Of a stretch of 26,285 nucleotides of DNA, positions 1 through 6,901 are shown piece after piece. The stretch comes from JAGNLA01 sp964472265. GTDB taxonomy: Bacteria; Caldisericota; Caldisericia; JAAYUI01. The notes beneath the pieces were generated by a model. That model was not told the origin of the DNA and searched no databases. It saw only the letters and a program-made list of their open reading frames with translations. The translations under genes and the position numbers were made by a program. How positions within the stretch are numbered: the stretch's first letter is position 1; the number at the start of each line of letters is the position of its first letter. Location of the stretch: positions 1 through 26,285 of the forward strand of contig CAYYJO010000026.1 of the NCBI GenBank assembly GCA_964472265.1. Direction: 5' to 3'.

Positions 1-859
1 CGTTCACTCCTACATTATGCTCAATCATTAATTCAGTAAGTTTATGACCATCTATTAGAATGATGTTTTTCCCTGCCCTAACTACATATTCCAATGCATT
101 TTTATTGAAGCTTGAAGTTGTAATAAATACTCCCTTATCCGCATGAAAACCTACAAGACTTCCAACAAAGTTAGTGATTTCAACTTTGCCAACATTACCC
201 TCCCACCTTTTTGCTTGAATATAAATCTTATCGAGACCAAGTTTATCTTGGTCTATTATACCGTCAATCCCACCATCACCTGTTTTGCCAACAACCTTTC
301 CTGCCTCTGCTCGAGATCCTCCATATCCCATTGCTAAAAGTAAGTCGACTACAAGTCTCTCAAATAATGAAGGATCCATCTTTTTGGCTTCTTCTAGCAA
401 CTCATCTGCTAGTGTTTTATTTAATTCTGAATAAGCACTTTCAATTATTTCTTGTGGTGTTCGTGTTTTAACATAGTCATTCTCAGTTTCTTGTAATAAC
501 AAAGTTTTTTCTCGATTGGGGTTTTTAAAATCTAAAAATGAATCATACATGCTGAGTGTATCACTATTAATTCTTTCTGGATTTGTTTGTAAAAGCTCTA
601 TACCTGCAGGTGTTATCTGGTAAACAGCTCTACTTGGTCTAGCAATCAAGCCAGCTTTTTTCATATAAGATATTGCCCAATTGATTCTGTTGATATAAGT
701 TAATTGAGTACCACTTGGCAGTCGAATGTTTTTGTCTTCCTCGGAGAGATTTGTATTATTTGAAACTTCAGAATAAATCTGGGTATTCTTCTTCTCAAAA
801 CCATTACTTAGAACCTTTAGTACCGGTAACATAAAATCTTCATATGTTGGTATTGACAT
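1..859 (-). CDS. mrr: Mrr-type restriction endonuclease (type IV), 3' end beyond the window
   Basis: Read on the minus strand from ATG at 859, the frame stays open to the window edge, giving 286 residues without a stop; E. coli Mrr is about 300, so only the tail is missing. Residues 1-100 form a winged-helix-like N-terminal region (MLPVLKVL near 10, RPSRAVYQITPAGIELL at 74-90) as in Mrr_N. The C-terminal PD-(D/E)xK nuclease is clear: Glu167 in SLFERLV, GDGGIDG at 194-200 with Asp199 as catalytic acid, and QAK at 215-217 with Lys217, followed by the FITTSSF strand at 245-251. The family cuts DNA carrying foreign methylation. A GGAGG ribosome site (complement of 865-869) supports the start. The gene is AT-rich against the rest of the window, which suggests acquisition by transfer. 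No methyltransferase or specificity gene is next to it, as expected for a stand-alone type IV enzyme. Confidence 0.93.
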   Translation of the reverse strand, partial: MSIPTYEDFMLPVLKVLSNGFEKKNTQIYSEVSNNTNLSEEDKNIRLPSGTQLTYINRINWAISYMKKAGLIARPSRAVYQITPAGIELLQTNPERINSDTLSMYDSFLDFKNPNREKTLLLQETENDYVKTRTPQEIIESAYSELNKTLADELLEEAKKMDPSLFERLVVDLLLAMGYGGSRAEAGKVVGKTGDGGIDGIIDQDKLGLDKIYIQAKRWEGNVGKVEITNFVGSLVGFHADKGVFITTSSFNKNALEYVVRAGKNIILIDGHKLTELMIEHNVGVN

Positions 860-886
860 TACAACCTCCAGATTGCTGCTGACATC

Positions 887-913
887 TTCGATTGTATCAC
901 TGAAACAATCGAA
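887..913. promoter_or_regulatory. Inverted repeat upstream of mrr, candidate operator
   Basis: TTCGATTGT at 887-895 and its perfect complement ACAATCGAA at 905-913 are separated by 9 bases, so the half-site centres are 18 bp apart. It lies 28 bases before the mrr start, between the ribosome site and the proposed promoter. This is a typical geometry for a dimeric repressor site. It could also form a hairpin in the mrr leader. The binding protein is unknown. Confidence 0.4.
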
Positions 914-929
914 TGGCAAACATCCCGTT

Positions 930-957
930 TATGTAATTCAGAGTTGTCAGATTTCAA
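930..957 (-). promoter_or_regulatory. Possible mrr promoter
   Basis: On the minus strand TTGAAA (complement of 952-957) is followed after 16 bases by TACATA (complement of 930-935). Transcription would begin near 923, just before the inverted repeat at 887-913. Both hexamers are imperfect, so this is a weak call. Confidence 0.3.
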
Positions 958-989
958 TAACTTGTAATTTATTGGTATAATAGTCATTA

Positions 990-1017
990 TTGACAATTGA
1001 CAAAAAAATACTATTGT
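990..1017 (+). promoter_or_regulatory. Possible promoter of the 103-residue hypothetical gene
   Basis: TTGACA at 990-995 matches the -35 consensus and TATTGT at 1012-1017 follows after 16 bases, 41 bases before the ATG at 1059. The flanks are very AT-rich, so chance matches are possible. Confidence 0.4.
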
Positions 1018-1058
1018 AGATTTGTCTCATTACGGAGGGACAGAATAGGAGCTAATAT

Positions 1059-1370
1059 ATGAATGAACTGAGTAAAGAAACTATTGGAATAAAGCAATTG
1101 TTTTTTCGATTAAAAGAAGGAATTAAAACAGATTATCAAATTGGAAAACTTACTGAACATCGACTAATTGAGATAAGTTGTTTAATAGACCTGGCTCTTT
1201 GTGAATCACTAATGCCTGGTAACACAATTGATTTGCTTGAATTAAAGGATGCAATAACTTTTGGCAACAGGCTTAGACTTTTACTTTCTGAAAAGCTCTA
1301 TAATGAACCAATTTCAGATGATTGGAAAACTAAGCTTGAAGATTGCCTTAATACTGATTTTATTTGCTAG
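1059..1370 (+). CDS. Hypothetical protein, 103 residues
   Basis: I do not recognise this protein. It is 103 residues, predicted soluble and largely helical, with no signal peptide and no membrane segment; leucine, isoleucine and charged residues dominate (SCLIDLALCESL near 40, LELKDAITFGNRLRLLL near 60). The start is supported by an AGGAG-type ribosome site at 1046-1052 and by a TTGACA-containing promoter further upstream. It faces away from mrr across a 199-base gap and shares its AT-rich base use, so both may belong to one acquired defence-type segment. That link is inference from position and composition only. It could act as a small partner or regulator, but nothing in the sequence shows this. 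Confidence 0.7.
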   Translation: MNELSKETIGIKQLFFRLKEGIKTDYQIGKLTEHRLIEISCLIDLALCESLMPGNTIDLLELKDAITFGNRLRLLLSEKLYNEPISDDWKTKLEDCLNTDFIC

Positions 1371-1433
1371 AACAGATTTTATTTTTCAATGAACAGGATG
1401 AATTTAAGCGAGTGATTGGTAGTTAAGTAATGT

Positions 1434-1490
1434 TTTGAAATCACTCAGAATCAATGAAATCATCTGGCTTCGCCAGTGATTTCAATATAA
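1434..1490. repeat. Dispersed hairpin repeat, copy 1
   Basis: These 57 bases recur at 18235-18292 with only a few changes and one extra base. The core folds into a 12-bp stem: GAAATCA (1456-1462) pairs with TGATTTC (1477-1483) and CTGGC (1464-1468) with GCCAG (1472-1476), with a bulged T at 1463 and a three-base loop. No T-tract follows, so it is not a standard intrinsic terminator. Both copies lie between genes. This resembles a REP-like or small-RNA-derived element. Confidence 0.75.
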
Positions 1491-1528
1491 CCTACATCAA
1501 GGTGAACAGTCTAGCCAAATAAATCTGT

Positions 1529-1544
1529 TTCGGCTTTAGCCGAA
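1529..1544. other. Short perfect hairpin
   Basis: TTCGGC (1529-1534), loop TTTA, then GCCGAA (1539-1544) make a 6-bp GC-containing stem. No T-tract follows on the plus strand. It may be a weak transcription end for the upstream gene or part of the repeat-rich spacer that runs from 1371 to the tmRNA. Confidence 0.4.
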
Positions 1545-1573
1545 CTAATTACCCGCGGAGCGGAACCACTCTT

Positions 1574-1683
1574 GTTTCACGACGTTTCACACAACTTATC
1601 CACATGTGGATAAAACGCCGGATGAAAGCAAAAACAAGGCGGTTACAAACGATTTCCATGCAAAATGTTTCACGCAGTTTCAC
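1574..1683. promoter_or_regulatory. DnaA-box palindrome flanked by paired GTTTCAC repeats (candidate origin/ParB region)
   Basis: TTATCCACA at 1596-1604 abuts its reverse complement at 1605-1613, so two exact DnaA-box 9-mers form an 18-bp palindrome. On its left GTTTCAC occurs at 1574-1580 and 1584-1590, on its right at 1667-1673 and 1677-1683: two pairs, each with an exact 10-base (one helical turn) offset. GTTTCAC is the left half of the bacterial parS consensus, here repeated directly rather than inverted. The segment lies just before the tmRNA and parAB. DnaA binding is well supported by the consensus; ParB binding is inference. Confidence 0.55.
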
Positions 1684-1696
1684 GCAAGCGTTTAAC

Positions 1697-1724
1697 TTGC
1701 ATTTTGCGCAACCACTCCTATAAT
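1697..1724 (+). promoter_or_regulatory. Promoter of tmRNA
   Basis: TTGCAT at 1697-1702 and a perfect TATAAT at 1719-1724 are separated by 16 bases. The mature tmRNA 5' end at 1736 lies 12 bases after the -10 box, so only a short precursor leader would be removed. The same transcript could run on into parA, which has no other obvious promoter. Confidence 0.7.
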
Positions 1725-1735
1725 CCCACACTTGA

Positions 1736-2082
1736 GGGGGTGAAAGGTATCGACACCTGACAAGTGAACTTTTCGGCAAGCCGAGGTGGCGCCAGGCCTC
1801 GTAAAACAGGCGCCAAGGCATTAACTGCCAACAACAACTACGCACTCGCAGCCTAAGTAGCTGTGACGGCAATGGGTGAGAAACGGTTCCTGTAGCCCAA
1901 AGCCGCCGCACTGGAACCCCTCCTTCATCTGCCTCCCGGGTGGGTGAAACGGTTGTACAATCCGGGAGAACCCAGCTGTGAACACTGATCCATAACAGCG
2001 GGTCAAAAGGGTCAGGAAGCTTGTAATTCCGAGGGTTTGTGCGCCAGGCTGGACACGGGTTCGAATCCCGTCACCTCCACCA
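1736..2082 (+). ncRNA. ssrA: Transfer-messenger RNA (tmRNA)
   Basis: The 347-base RNA begins with GGGGGTG (1736-1742), which pairs (one G-U) with CACCTCC at 2072-2078, followed by an encoded ACCA end. The conserved 5' GAAAGGTATCGAC-type sequence is at 1742-1754 and the T-arm GGGTTCGAATCCCG at 2057-2070. The reading frame GCC AAC AAC AAC TAC GCA CTC GCA GCC TAA in the middle gives a tag ANNNYALAA, ending in the usual YALAA degron. A longer tag starting two sense codons after the GGC upstream is possible in the same frame. tmRNA rescues stalled ribosomes with SmpB, whose gene is not in this window. Pseudoknot stems were not traced in full. Confidence 0.95.
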
Positions 2083-2104
2083 ACAGAAAGGCACGACCAA
2101 AAAC

Positions 2105-2872
2105 ATGGGCAAGATTCTTTCACTTTCGAACCAGAAGGGCGGAGTGGGCAAAACCACAACAGCCGTCAACCTTGGATACGCGCTGGCAAAACTCGGCCAA
2201 AAGACACTCATCTGCGACATCGACCCACAGGGAAACGCAACAACAGGCGTTGGAGTTGACCACACCGAACACAAGTTCGACTCATACAAGCTCATGATCG
2301 GTCAATCAACGCTGGAAAACTCGATAGTCCAGACCCAATACAACAATCTTTTTGTGGTTCCGTCAACTGTCGACCTTGCAGGAGCCGAGATAGAGCTTGT
2401 TGACATGCAGCACAGGGAATCAAAACTGAAAGACGGCCTGAAGTCTGCAAAGGACATGTTTGATTTCGTCCTCATCGATTGCCCGCCATCACTTGGCCTG
2501 CTCACAGTAAACTCACTGGTGGCTGCCGATCAGCTCCTGATCCCGATCCAGAGCGAGTACTACGCCTTGGAAGGCGTGACACAGCTCCTGTCAACGTTCC
2601 AGCTTATAAGAAAAACGCTCAATCCGGCGCTCTCAATTTTTGGCGTGCTTTTGACCATGTACGACGAGAGGACAACCCTCTCTCGCGCTGTTGCAAACGA
2701 GATCAAGCAGCACTTTGGAGATGTGCTGTTTTCCACAATAATTCCAAGAAACGTAAGAATTTCAGAGGCTCCTTCCCACGGGAAACCCATCAGCGTCTAC
2801 GATCCGACCTCCAAGGGAGCCGTTGCATACGAGCAGCTTGCGCAGGAGGTAGTGGAGCGTGTCGGCAAATAA
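2105..2872 (+). CDS. parA: Chromosome partitioning ATPase ParA/Soj
   Basis: ParA drives segregation of the origin region by ATP-dependent binding to DNA and is released by ParB. The 255-residue product has the deviant Walker A KGGVGKTT at 11-18 with the signature Lys11, the switch CDIDPQGN around 38-44, and FVLIDCPPSLG as Walker B region. Its length is that of short Soj-type ParA proteins, without an N-terminal DNA-binding domain. ATG at 2105 is chosen because the protein then begins directly with GKILSLSNQKGG, as in the family; an upstream in-frame start would lie inside the tmRNA. The ribosome site is weak (AAAGG, 14 bases away). It starts 22 bases after the tmRNA end and overlaps parB by 14 bases. 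Confidence 0.96.
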   Translation: MGKILSLSNQKGGVGKTTTAVNLGYALAKLGQKTLICDIDPQGNATTGVGVDHTEHKFDSYKLMIGQSTLENSIVQTQYNNLFVVPSTVDLAGAEIELVDMQHRESKLKDGLKSAKDMFDFVLIDCPPSLGLLTVNSLVAADQLLIPIQSEYYALEGVTQLLSTFQLIRKTLNPALSIFGVLLTMYDERTTLSRAVANEIKQHFGDVLFSTIIPRNVRISEAPSHGKPISVYDPTSKGAVAYEQLAQEVVERVGK

Positions 2873-3686
2873 ATTCGGTTTGGGCAAGGGTCTTGGTGCC
2901 CTTCTCCCGCAGGATGAACAGAAGGCTGGAGTAACAGAGCTCCCAATCACTGAGATTGCCTATTCTCCCTTCCAGCCCAGAACTCAGCTCAACGAGGAAT
3001 CCCTTTCAGAGCTTGCGCAGTCCATAAAACGTTCAGGGCTTATCCAGCCTGTCATTGTCAGGCGAACCCAGAACGGTTATGAGCTTATCGCTGGCGAACG
3101 AAGACTGAGGGCTGCAAAGATTGCCGGTTATGACAAGATTCCGGTTGTCATCAAAGAGATATCCGACCACGATGCTGCTGAGTTCGGACTGGTGGAAAAC
3201 ATCCAGCGTGAAGACCTCAATGCAATCGACATTGCACGGGCAATGCAGCGCCTTCACGACGATTTCGGCTACACACAGGACTCAATCGCCGAAGGGATAA
3301 AGAAATCAAGACCGTATGTTGCTAACCTTCTCAGACTCCTCGACCTCCCAGACATTGTCCAAGACGCAATCCTTTCAAACAGAATATCTGAAGGCCATGG
3401 CAGAGCAATGCTTTCATTAAAGGACACAGATCACATCATTGTAATGATGGACAGGGTCATCAAAAATGGTTTTTCAGTAAGGGAAACCGAGAGGGCGGTT
3501 AAAACAGCCCTGACTGATGCACCCAGGAAACCGGTAAAAATCGATAAAAGCCCTGAAATGGCACAGGCTGAGGCGATCCTTAGGGAATCGCTTGGAACAA
3601 AGGTTCATGTGCAAAAGGGCAGAATCGAGATAGAATACTACTCAAATGAAGACCTTGTGAGAATCTGCGAGGCCGTTGCGAAATGA
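2859..3686 (+). CDS. parB: Chromosome partitioning protein ParB/Spo0J
   Basis: ParB is a CTP-dependent DNA clamp that loads at parS sites and stimulates ParA. The 275-residue protein starts with the ParA-interacting N-terminus (KFGLGKGLGALLP at 5-17), then the ParB/Srx CTP-binding fold with the GERRLRAAK box at 79-87 and ENIQRE at 113-118, then the HTH for parS (about 139-158, DSIAEGIKKSRPYVANLLRLL), and a C-terminal dimer domain. The start is GTG at 2859, backed by AGGAGGT at 2844-2850 inside parA, so the two are translationally coupled. Its own stop overlaps the next gene by 4 bases. No perfect inverted parS was found in the window, only half-site-like repeats at 1574-1683. Confidence 0.96.
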   Translation: MSANKFGLGKGLGALLPQDEQKAGVTELPITEIAYSPFQPRTQLNEESLSELAQSIKRSGLIQPVIVRRTQNGYELIAGERRLRAAKIAGYDKIPVVIKEISDHDAAEFGLVENIQREDLNAIDIARAMQRLHDDFGYTQDSIAEGIKKSRPYVANLLRLLDLPDIVQDAILSNRISEGHGRAMLSLKDTDHIIVMMDRVIKNGFSVRETERAVKTALTDAPRKPVKIDKSPEMAQAEAILRESLGTKVHVQKGRIEIEYYSNEDLVRICEAVAK

Positions 3687-5443
3687 CCGATCACCCGACG
3701 GTTTGGGAGCCGATTCCTGAGGCAACGACGTTTCGGAGAGGACCAAACCCGAAGCTAAGGATTGTGGCGATGATCGTCGGGCTTGTTCTCATGCTGGGTT
3801 TCGTGCTTTATGTAACTTTTTTGCCGAGGGAATACAGCTTTATAATCAATATTGAAAGCGTTCCTGAAGGTGCATCGATAAGCGTTGATGGCGTGGACAG
3901 GGGCTCAACGCCAATGAAACTGTCGCTGGCACCATCCTCGTATTCGCTCACCCTCAAAAAGGAAGGTTTCAACACCCTTGCAACTACCCTGGAAGTTGCA
4001 AAGGAAGGCGAAACCTTCAGCTTTGACCTGACCAAAACAGAAGATGCCGTATCAATAACAACCATTCCAGATGGCGCAAGCGTTTATGTTGACAACAACT
4101 TTGTTGGCCAGTCAAATCTCAAATACAGGCGTGACATTGAGAACATCCACAGGATAAAAGTCTCGCTTCCGGGCTTCAGGGAGCAGGAAAAGATGGTGGA
4201 CTTTTCAAAAGAGAGAGACATCATCTTCAATCTGGAAAAGAATTTCTACAAAGTGAAGGTCACAACCATACCCAAAGGCTCTGTCGTCTACATCGACGAA
4301 AACTACAAGGGTGAAACGCCTGTCGAAACTGAACTTACCGAGGGTGACCATGATCTGAGGCTGGTTCTCTCGGGCAGAAAATCAATCATCAAAAAGATAA
4401 GGGTAACGACTCCCCTTGATCTTGAGTACTCGTTTGAATCTGACGGCTTCGACTTCGAGACAATGACAGGTGAAGAGTTTGCGCCAGGAGCCAAAATATA
4501 TATGTTCCACATGAAGGACGGAAAAGTGAATCCGGGGATTCCACCTCTTTATGTTGGAAAATCACCAGTCACCCGCTCAACAAACGACATAATGACCTAC
4601 ATCACTGCTGACCTTGCGACGAAACAGGGGCTTCTGGTTGCCAACCACCCAACCCTTGGAAGCTATGTCGGCATTTTTGATCTTGATGAAGGCGGTAAAC
4701 CTTTAAAACCAAAATTCACAATGCAACTCTCAGGAGATTCCCCCGAAACATCGCTTGGGCAACCGGCAGAATCGATCTCCTACAACAACATAATCACCGA
4801 TGTCACCCCAACCATTCAGGATGCAACGAACAACAGACGTTTCAAATTTGTTGAACAGGGCGACTCCTGGAAGCTGATTGACCGTGACAATTACCCGCTT
4901 GGCCAGGTACAACTGTCTGAAAAACCAGAAAAGATAATAATCTCTCCAACTGAAGACCACATTGTTTCAATTGCAGGTGGAAGATGCAGCGTCTATGATC
5001 TTGGCAGCGGAAAGCTTGTTAAAACACTAAAAGGCTCAGGCGCATTCTTCACCCTCGACGGCAATACCGTGGTTGCTTACACATCCTCGGCGATTGAAAC
5101 CTACACGTTCAAAAATGACGAAACAGTAAAACCATATGCAAGGATAAAAGGGGTTCTTGTTCCAGTCACTTCTGATTTTGCCATGGATGTGGTCAAGGGC
5201 AAGGTTGTAGGGTTCATCAACATAAAGTCCGGCGAAAAGGAATCATGGAACTCAATTTTCACTGAAAACCCTTTTGAACCTGAAAATGTTGTGATCAGAA
5301 ACGTTGCCGGAAATGTAATAGTCCTCGTCCTGGGCAAGATTTACGGGGTTCAGGCAATGGTAAAGGTTGACACCAATCCCAGCATTTTATACATGTGGAT
5401 TCCTGAGAATGCCGTTCCAAAGCTGAACAGCCCGCATCTTTGA
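3683..5443 (+). CDS. Membrane-anchored PEGA-domain protein with propeller-like C-terminus
   Basis: The 586-residue protein has a short cytoplasmic N-terminus, one membrane helix at about 26-46, then three PEGA repeats: near 54-117 (SVPEGASISVDG), 122-185 (TIPDGASVYVDN) and 190-250 (TIPKGSVVYIDE). PEGA domains are extracytoplasmic beta modules found in surface and cell-wall-associated proteins. The rest is beta-rich and contains a motif like a WD/PQQ blade (CSVYDLGSGKLVKTLKG), so a propeller-like end is likely but not proven. ATG at 3683 overlaps the parB stop by 4 bases, which implies co-translation with parAB. That context suggests, without proof, a link between the origin complex and the envelope. 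There is no enzyme motif that I can see. Confidence 0.8.
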   Translation: MTDHPTVWEPIPEATTFRRGPNPKLRIVAMIVGLVLMLGFVLYVTFLPREYSFIINIESVPEGASISVDGVDRGSTPMKLSLAPSSYSLTLKKEGFNTLATTLEVAKEGETFSFDLTKTEDAVSITTIPDGASVYVDNNFVGQSNLKYRRDIENIHRIKVSLPGFREQEKMVDFSKERDIIFNLEKNFYKVKVTTIPKGSVVYIDENYKGETPVETELTEGDHDLRLVLSGRKSIIKKIRVTTPLDLEYSFESDGFDFETMTGEEFAPGAKIYMFHMKDGKVNPGIPPLYVGKSPVTRSTNDIMTYITADLATKQGLLVANHPTLGSYVGIFDLDEGGKPLKPKFTMQLSGDSPETSLGQPAESISYNNIITDVTPTIQDATNNRRFKFVEQGDSWKLIDRDNYPLGQVQLSEKPEKIIISPTEDHIVSIAGGRCSVYDLGSGKLVKTLKGSGAFFTLDGNTVVAYTSSAIETYTFKNDETVKPYARIKGVLVPVTSDFAMDVVKGKVVGFINIKSGEKESWNSIFTENPFEPENVVIRNVAGNVIVLVLGKIYGVQAMVKVDTNPSILYMWIPENAVPKLNSPHL

Positions 5444-5674
5444 ATTGTTATCCACAGGGGATATCCACATGTGGATAAACGGTCAAAAACAAAGACTTGG
5501 TTTAAATTCACAAAATAAGTCAATTAAACCAATGTTTCCAAATTCTAAACGCCGATCAGTCTGAAATAGATTGTTGCAAGCGTATTTTTGCCAATTTTCA
5601 GGTTATCCACATGGTAATCCATAAATTATATGATTTTGTGTTCAAATGCTCCAAGATTGCTAATATCGGTAAGT
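5444..5674. other. Candidate replication origin segment with a DnaA-box cluster
   Basis: This gene-free 231-base stretch carries exact DnaA boxes TTATCCACA at 5448-5456 and 5603-5611 and its reverse complement at 5470-5478, plus a one-mismatch box ATATCCACA at 5461-5469. The last two form a near-palindrome like the one at 1596-1613. Between and after them the DNA is AT-rich (5510-5545 and 5615-5640), as an unwinding element would be. With parAB just upstream this is a reasonable oriC or sub-origin; dnaA itself is not in the window. The boxes could instead be DnaA regulatory or titration sites. Confidence 0.55.
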
Positions 5675-6808
5675 ATGAATCGCAAACTTGCGCTCGTATG
5701 TGTGACAATGCTGATGGCATCGTGCTCTGTACCGGATATAAACTGGTCGCAGTATGGAGGCGGTCCAGGTATCAAGCATGCAAACCAGGCTGATACGGGA
5801 TCTGGTATCTCGATGAAGTGGGATCTTGGATTTCAGCGACTGATGTCGATGGTGTGGCCGGTTGCTGATGACACCTACACTTATGCCGTTGTGGACAACC
5901 CGTCGAACTCTTACGAGAGCATGCTCATAAAGATTTCAAAAGAAACCGGAAGAATCGAAGGTGAACCCTTCATGTTGGGTGAAGGATCGACATTTGCAAT
6001 CAACGTGGACAAGGGTTCGATCGTCGTCTCTGATGGCGAGAAACTGACAAAATACAGCAAAAAAGACATGAAGTCCATCTGGGAGTTCCAGCTCGACGAC
6101 GAGGAGAATGTTTTCCAGATTGCATCAATTGAGGATGTGATCTTCTTTGTCACTGACAAAGCAAACGTTTATTGCATCAACAAGGACACCGGCATGGCTA
6201 GATGGCAGCAGAAGGCTGACGACCGATACAACTATCGCTGGTGTGCCTCAAACGGTGAGATTTCACTCATTGAGGGGTTTATTCCTGACGGAAACATGAA
6301 GGTTGTCGCCTACTCGACATACGGCGGAGAATATCTCTGGGAGTTTGAAACAGAAGGCGATGCCTCAATTCCGGCACAGATTCAAGGCGAAAAGGTCATA
6401 ATAAATTCGACAGGGCAGATCGTGATGCTAGATGTTGAAACCGGGAAGTTGCTCTGGAGCTCACTTGTGAGAGATGCCTCCGGCCTTCCGGCAAAGATTA
6501 CAAAAGCCGGTTGCTTCATGGAAAAGGCGTACTATCTTGCAAACGGCAACAGGCTCATGGGTTTCGACCTTGAGACCGGAACAGTCATCGATGAAGCAAT
6601 AATCCCCTTTGATTCCCCTGCAACCGTTATGGCCGCTTCCAAAAACGCCATATTCATTGCCCTTTATGGCGACCCGTTCATGATTGCCTACAACCTCTCC
6701 GACAAGACTTTTTCAAAGAAGTTTGAAGGCAAGCGCACAGTAATTGCCATGGCTGTTTCAGATGGGTTGATTGTGCAATCTGTAGAATCTTTGATGTTTT
6801 TTAAATAA
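5675..6808 (+). CDS. PQQ-type beta-propeller lipoprotein (BamB-like fold)
   Basis: The 377-residue protein begins with a lipoprotein signal peptide (charged start, hydrophobic LALVCVTML, lipobox MASC with Cys17). The rest consists of propeller blades of the PQQ_2 type, seen as repeated TG-W or TG turns: KETGRIEG, KDTGMARWQQ, VETGKLLWSS, LETGTVIDEA. Such proteins scaffold envelope complexes (BamB) or bind partners; no quinone ligands can be assigned and its exact role is unknown. ATG at 5675 is preferred over an earlier in-frame start at 5630 because it places the signal peptide at the very N-terminus. No good ribosome site is present; TAATAT at 5661-5666 lies 8 bases before the start, suggesting a leaderless transcript. 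A related lipoprotein is at 10274-11335. Confidence 0.82.
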   Translation: MNRKLALVCVTMLMASCSVPDINWSQYGGGPGIKHANQADTGSGISMKWDLGFQRLMSMVWPVADDTYTYAVVDNPSNSYESMLIKISKETGRIEGEPFMLGEGSTFAINVDKGSIVVSDGEKLTKYSKKDMKSIWEFQLDDEENVFQIASIEDVIFFVTDKANVYCINKDTGMARWQQKADDRYNYRWCASNGEISLIEGFIPDGNMKVVAYSTYGGEYLWEFETEGDASIPAQIQGEKVIINSTGQIVMLDVETGKLLWSSLVRDASGLPAKITKAGCFMEKAYYLANGNRLMGFDLETGTVIDEAIIPFDSPATVMAASKNAIFIALYGDPFMIAYNLSDKTFSKKFEGKRTVIAMAVSDGLIVQSVESLMFFK

Positions 6809-6842
6809 CAATTCCGAACTTTGATCAGCCTTGTGACTGTTT

Positions 6843-6869
6843 TGACAAATATTTGATTTGCATATAATC
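6843..6869 (+). promoter_or_regulatory. Promoter of the Ig-like lipoprotein gene
   Basis: TTGACA at 6843-6848 and TATAAT at 6864-6869 are both perfect consensus hexamers, with a slightly short 15-base spacer. They lie 33 bases before the ATG at 6902 and after the stop of the preceding gene at 6808, so this gene is likely to be transcribed on its own. Confidence 0.65.
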
Positions 6870-6901
6870 TAGGGAACAAGCATTCTTTGGTTTGGAGGAA
6901 T

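Noticed and set aside
143..471. Two plus-strand frames in the first 500 bases
   Set aside because: They are antisense to the nuclease domain of mrr, whose catalytic motifs are intact.
2039..2104. Longer ParA start at 2039
   Set aside because: It would place 22 extra residues within the tmRNA T-arm and acceptor stem; the family starts at the Met at 2105.
1549..2159. Minus-strand open frames over the tmRNA and its leader
   Set aside because: They are antisense to a structured RNA, have no ribosome site and no protein-like motifs.
4503..4518. parS-like TGTTCCACATGAAGGA in the PEGA gene
   Set aside because: It matches only the left half well, has three mismatches on the right, and is fully explained as coding sequence.
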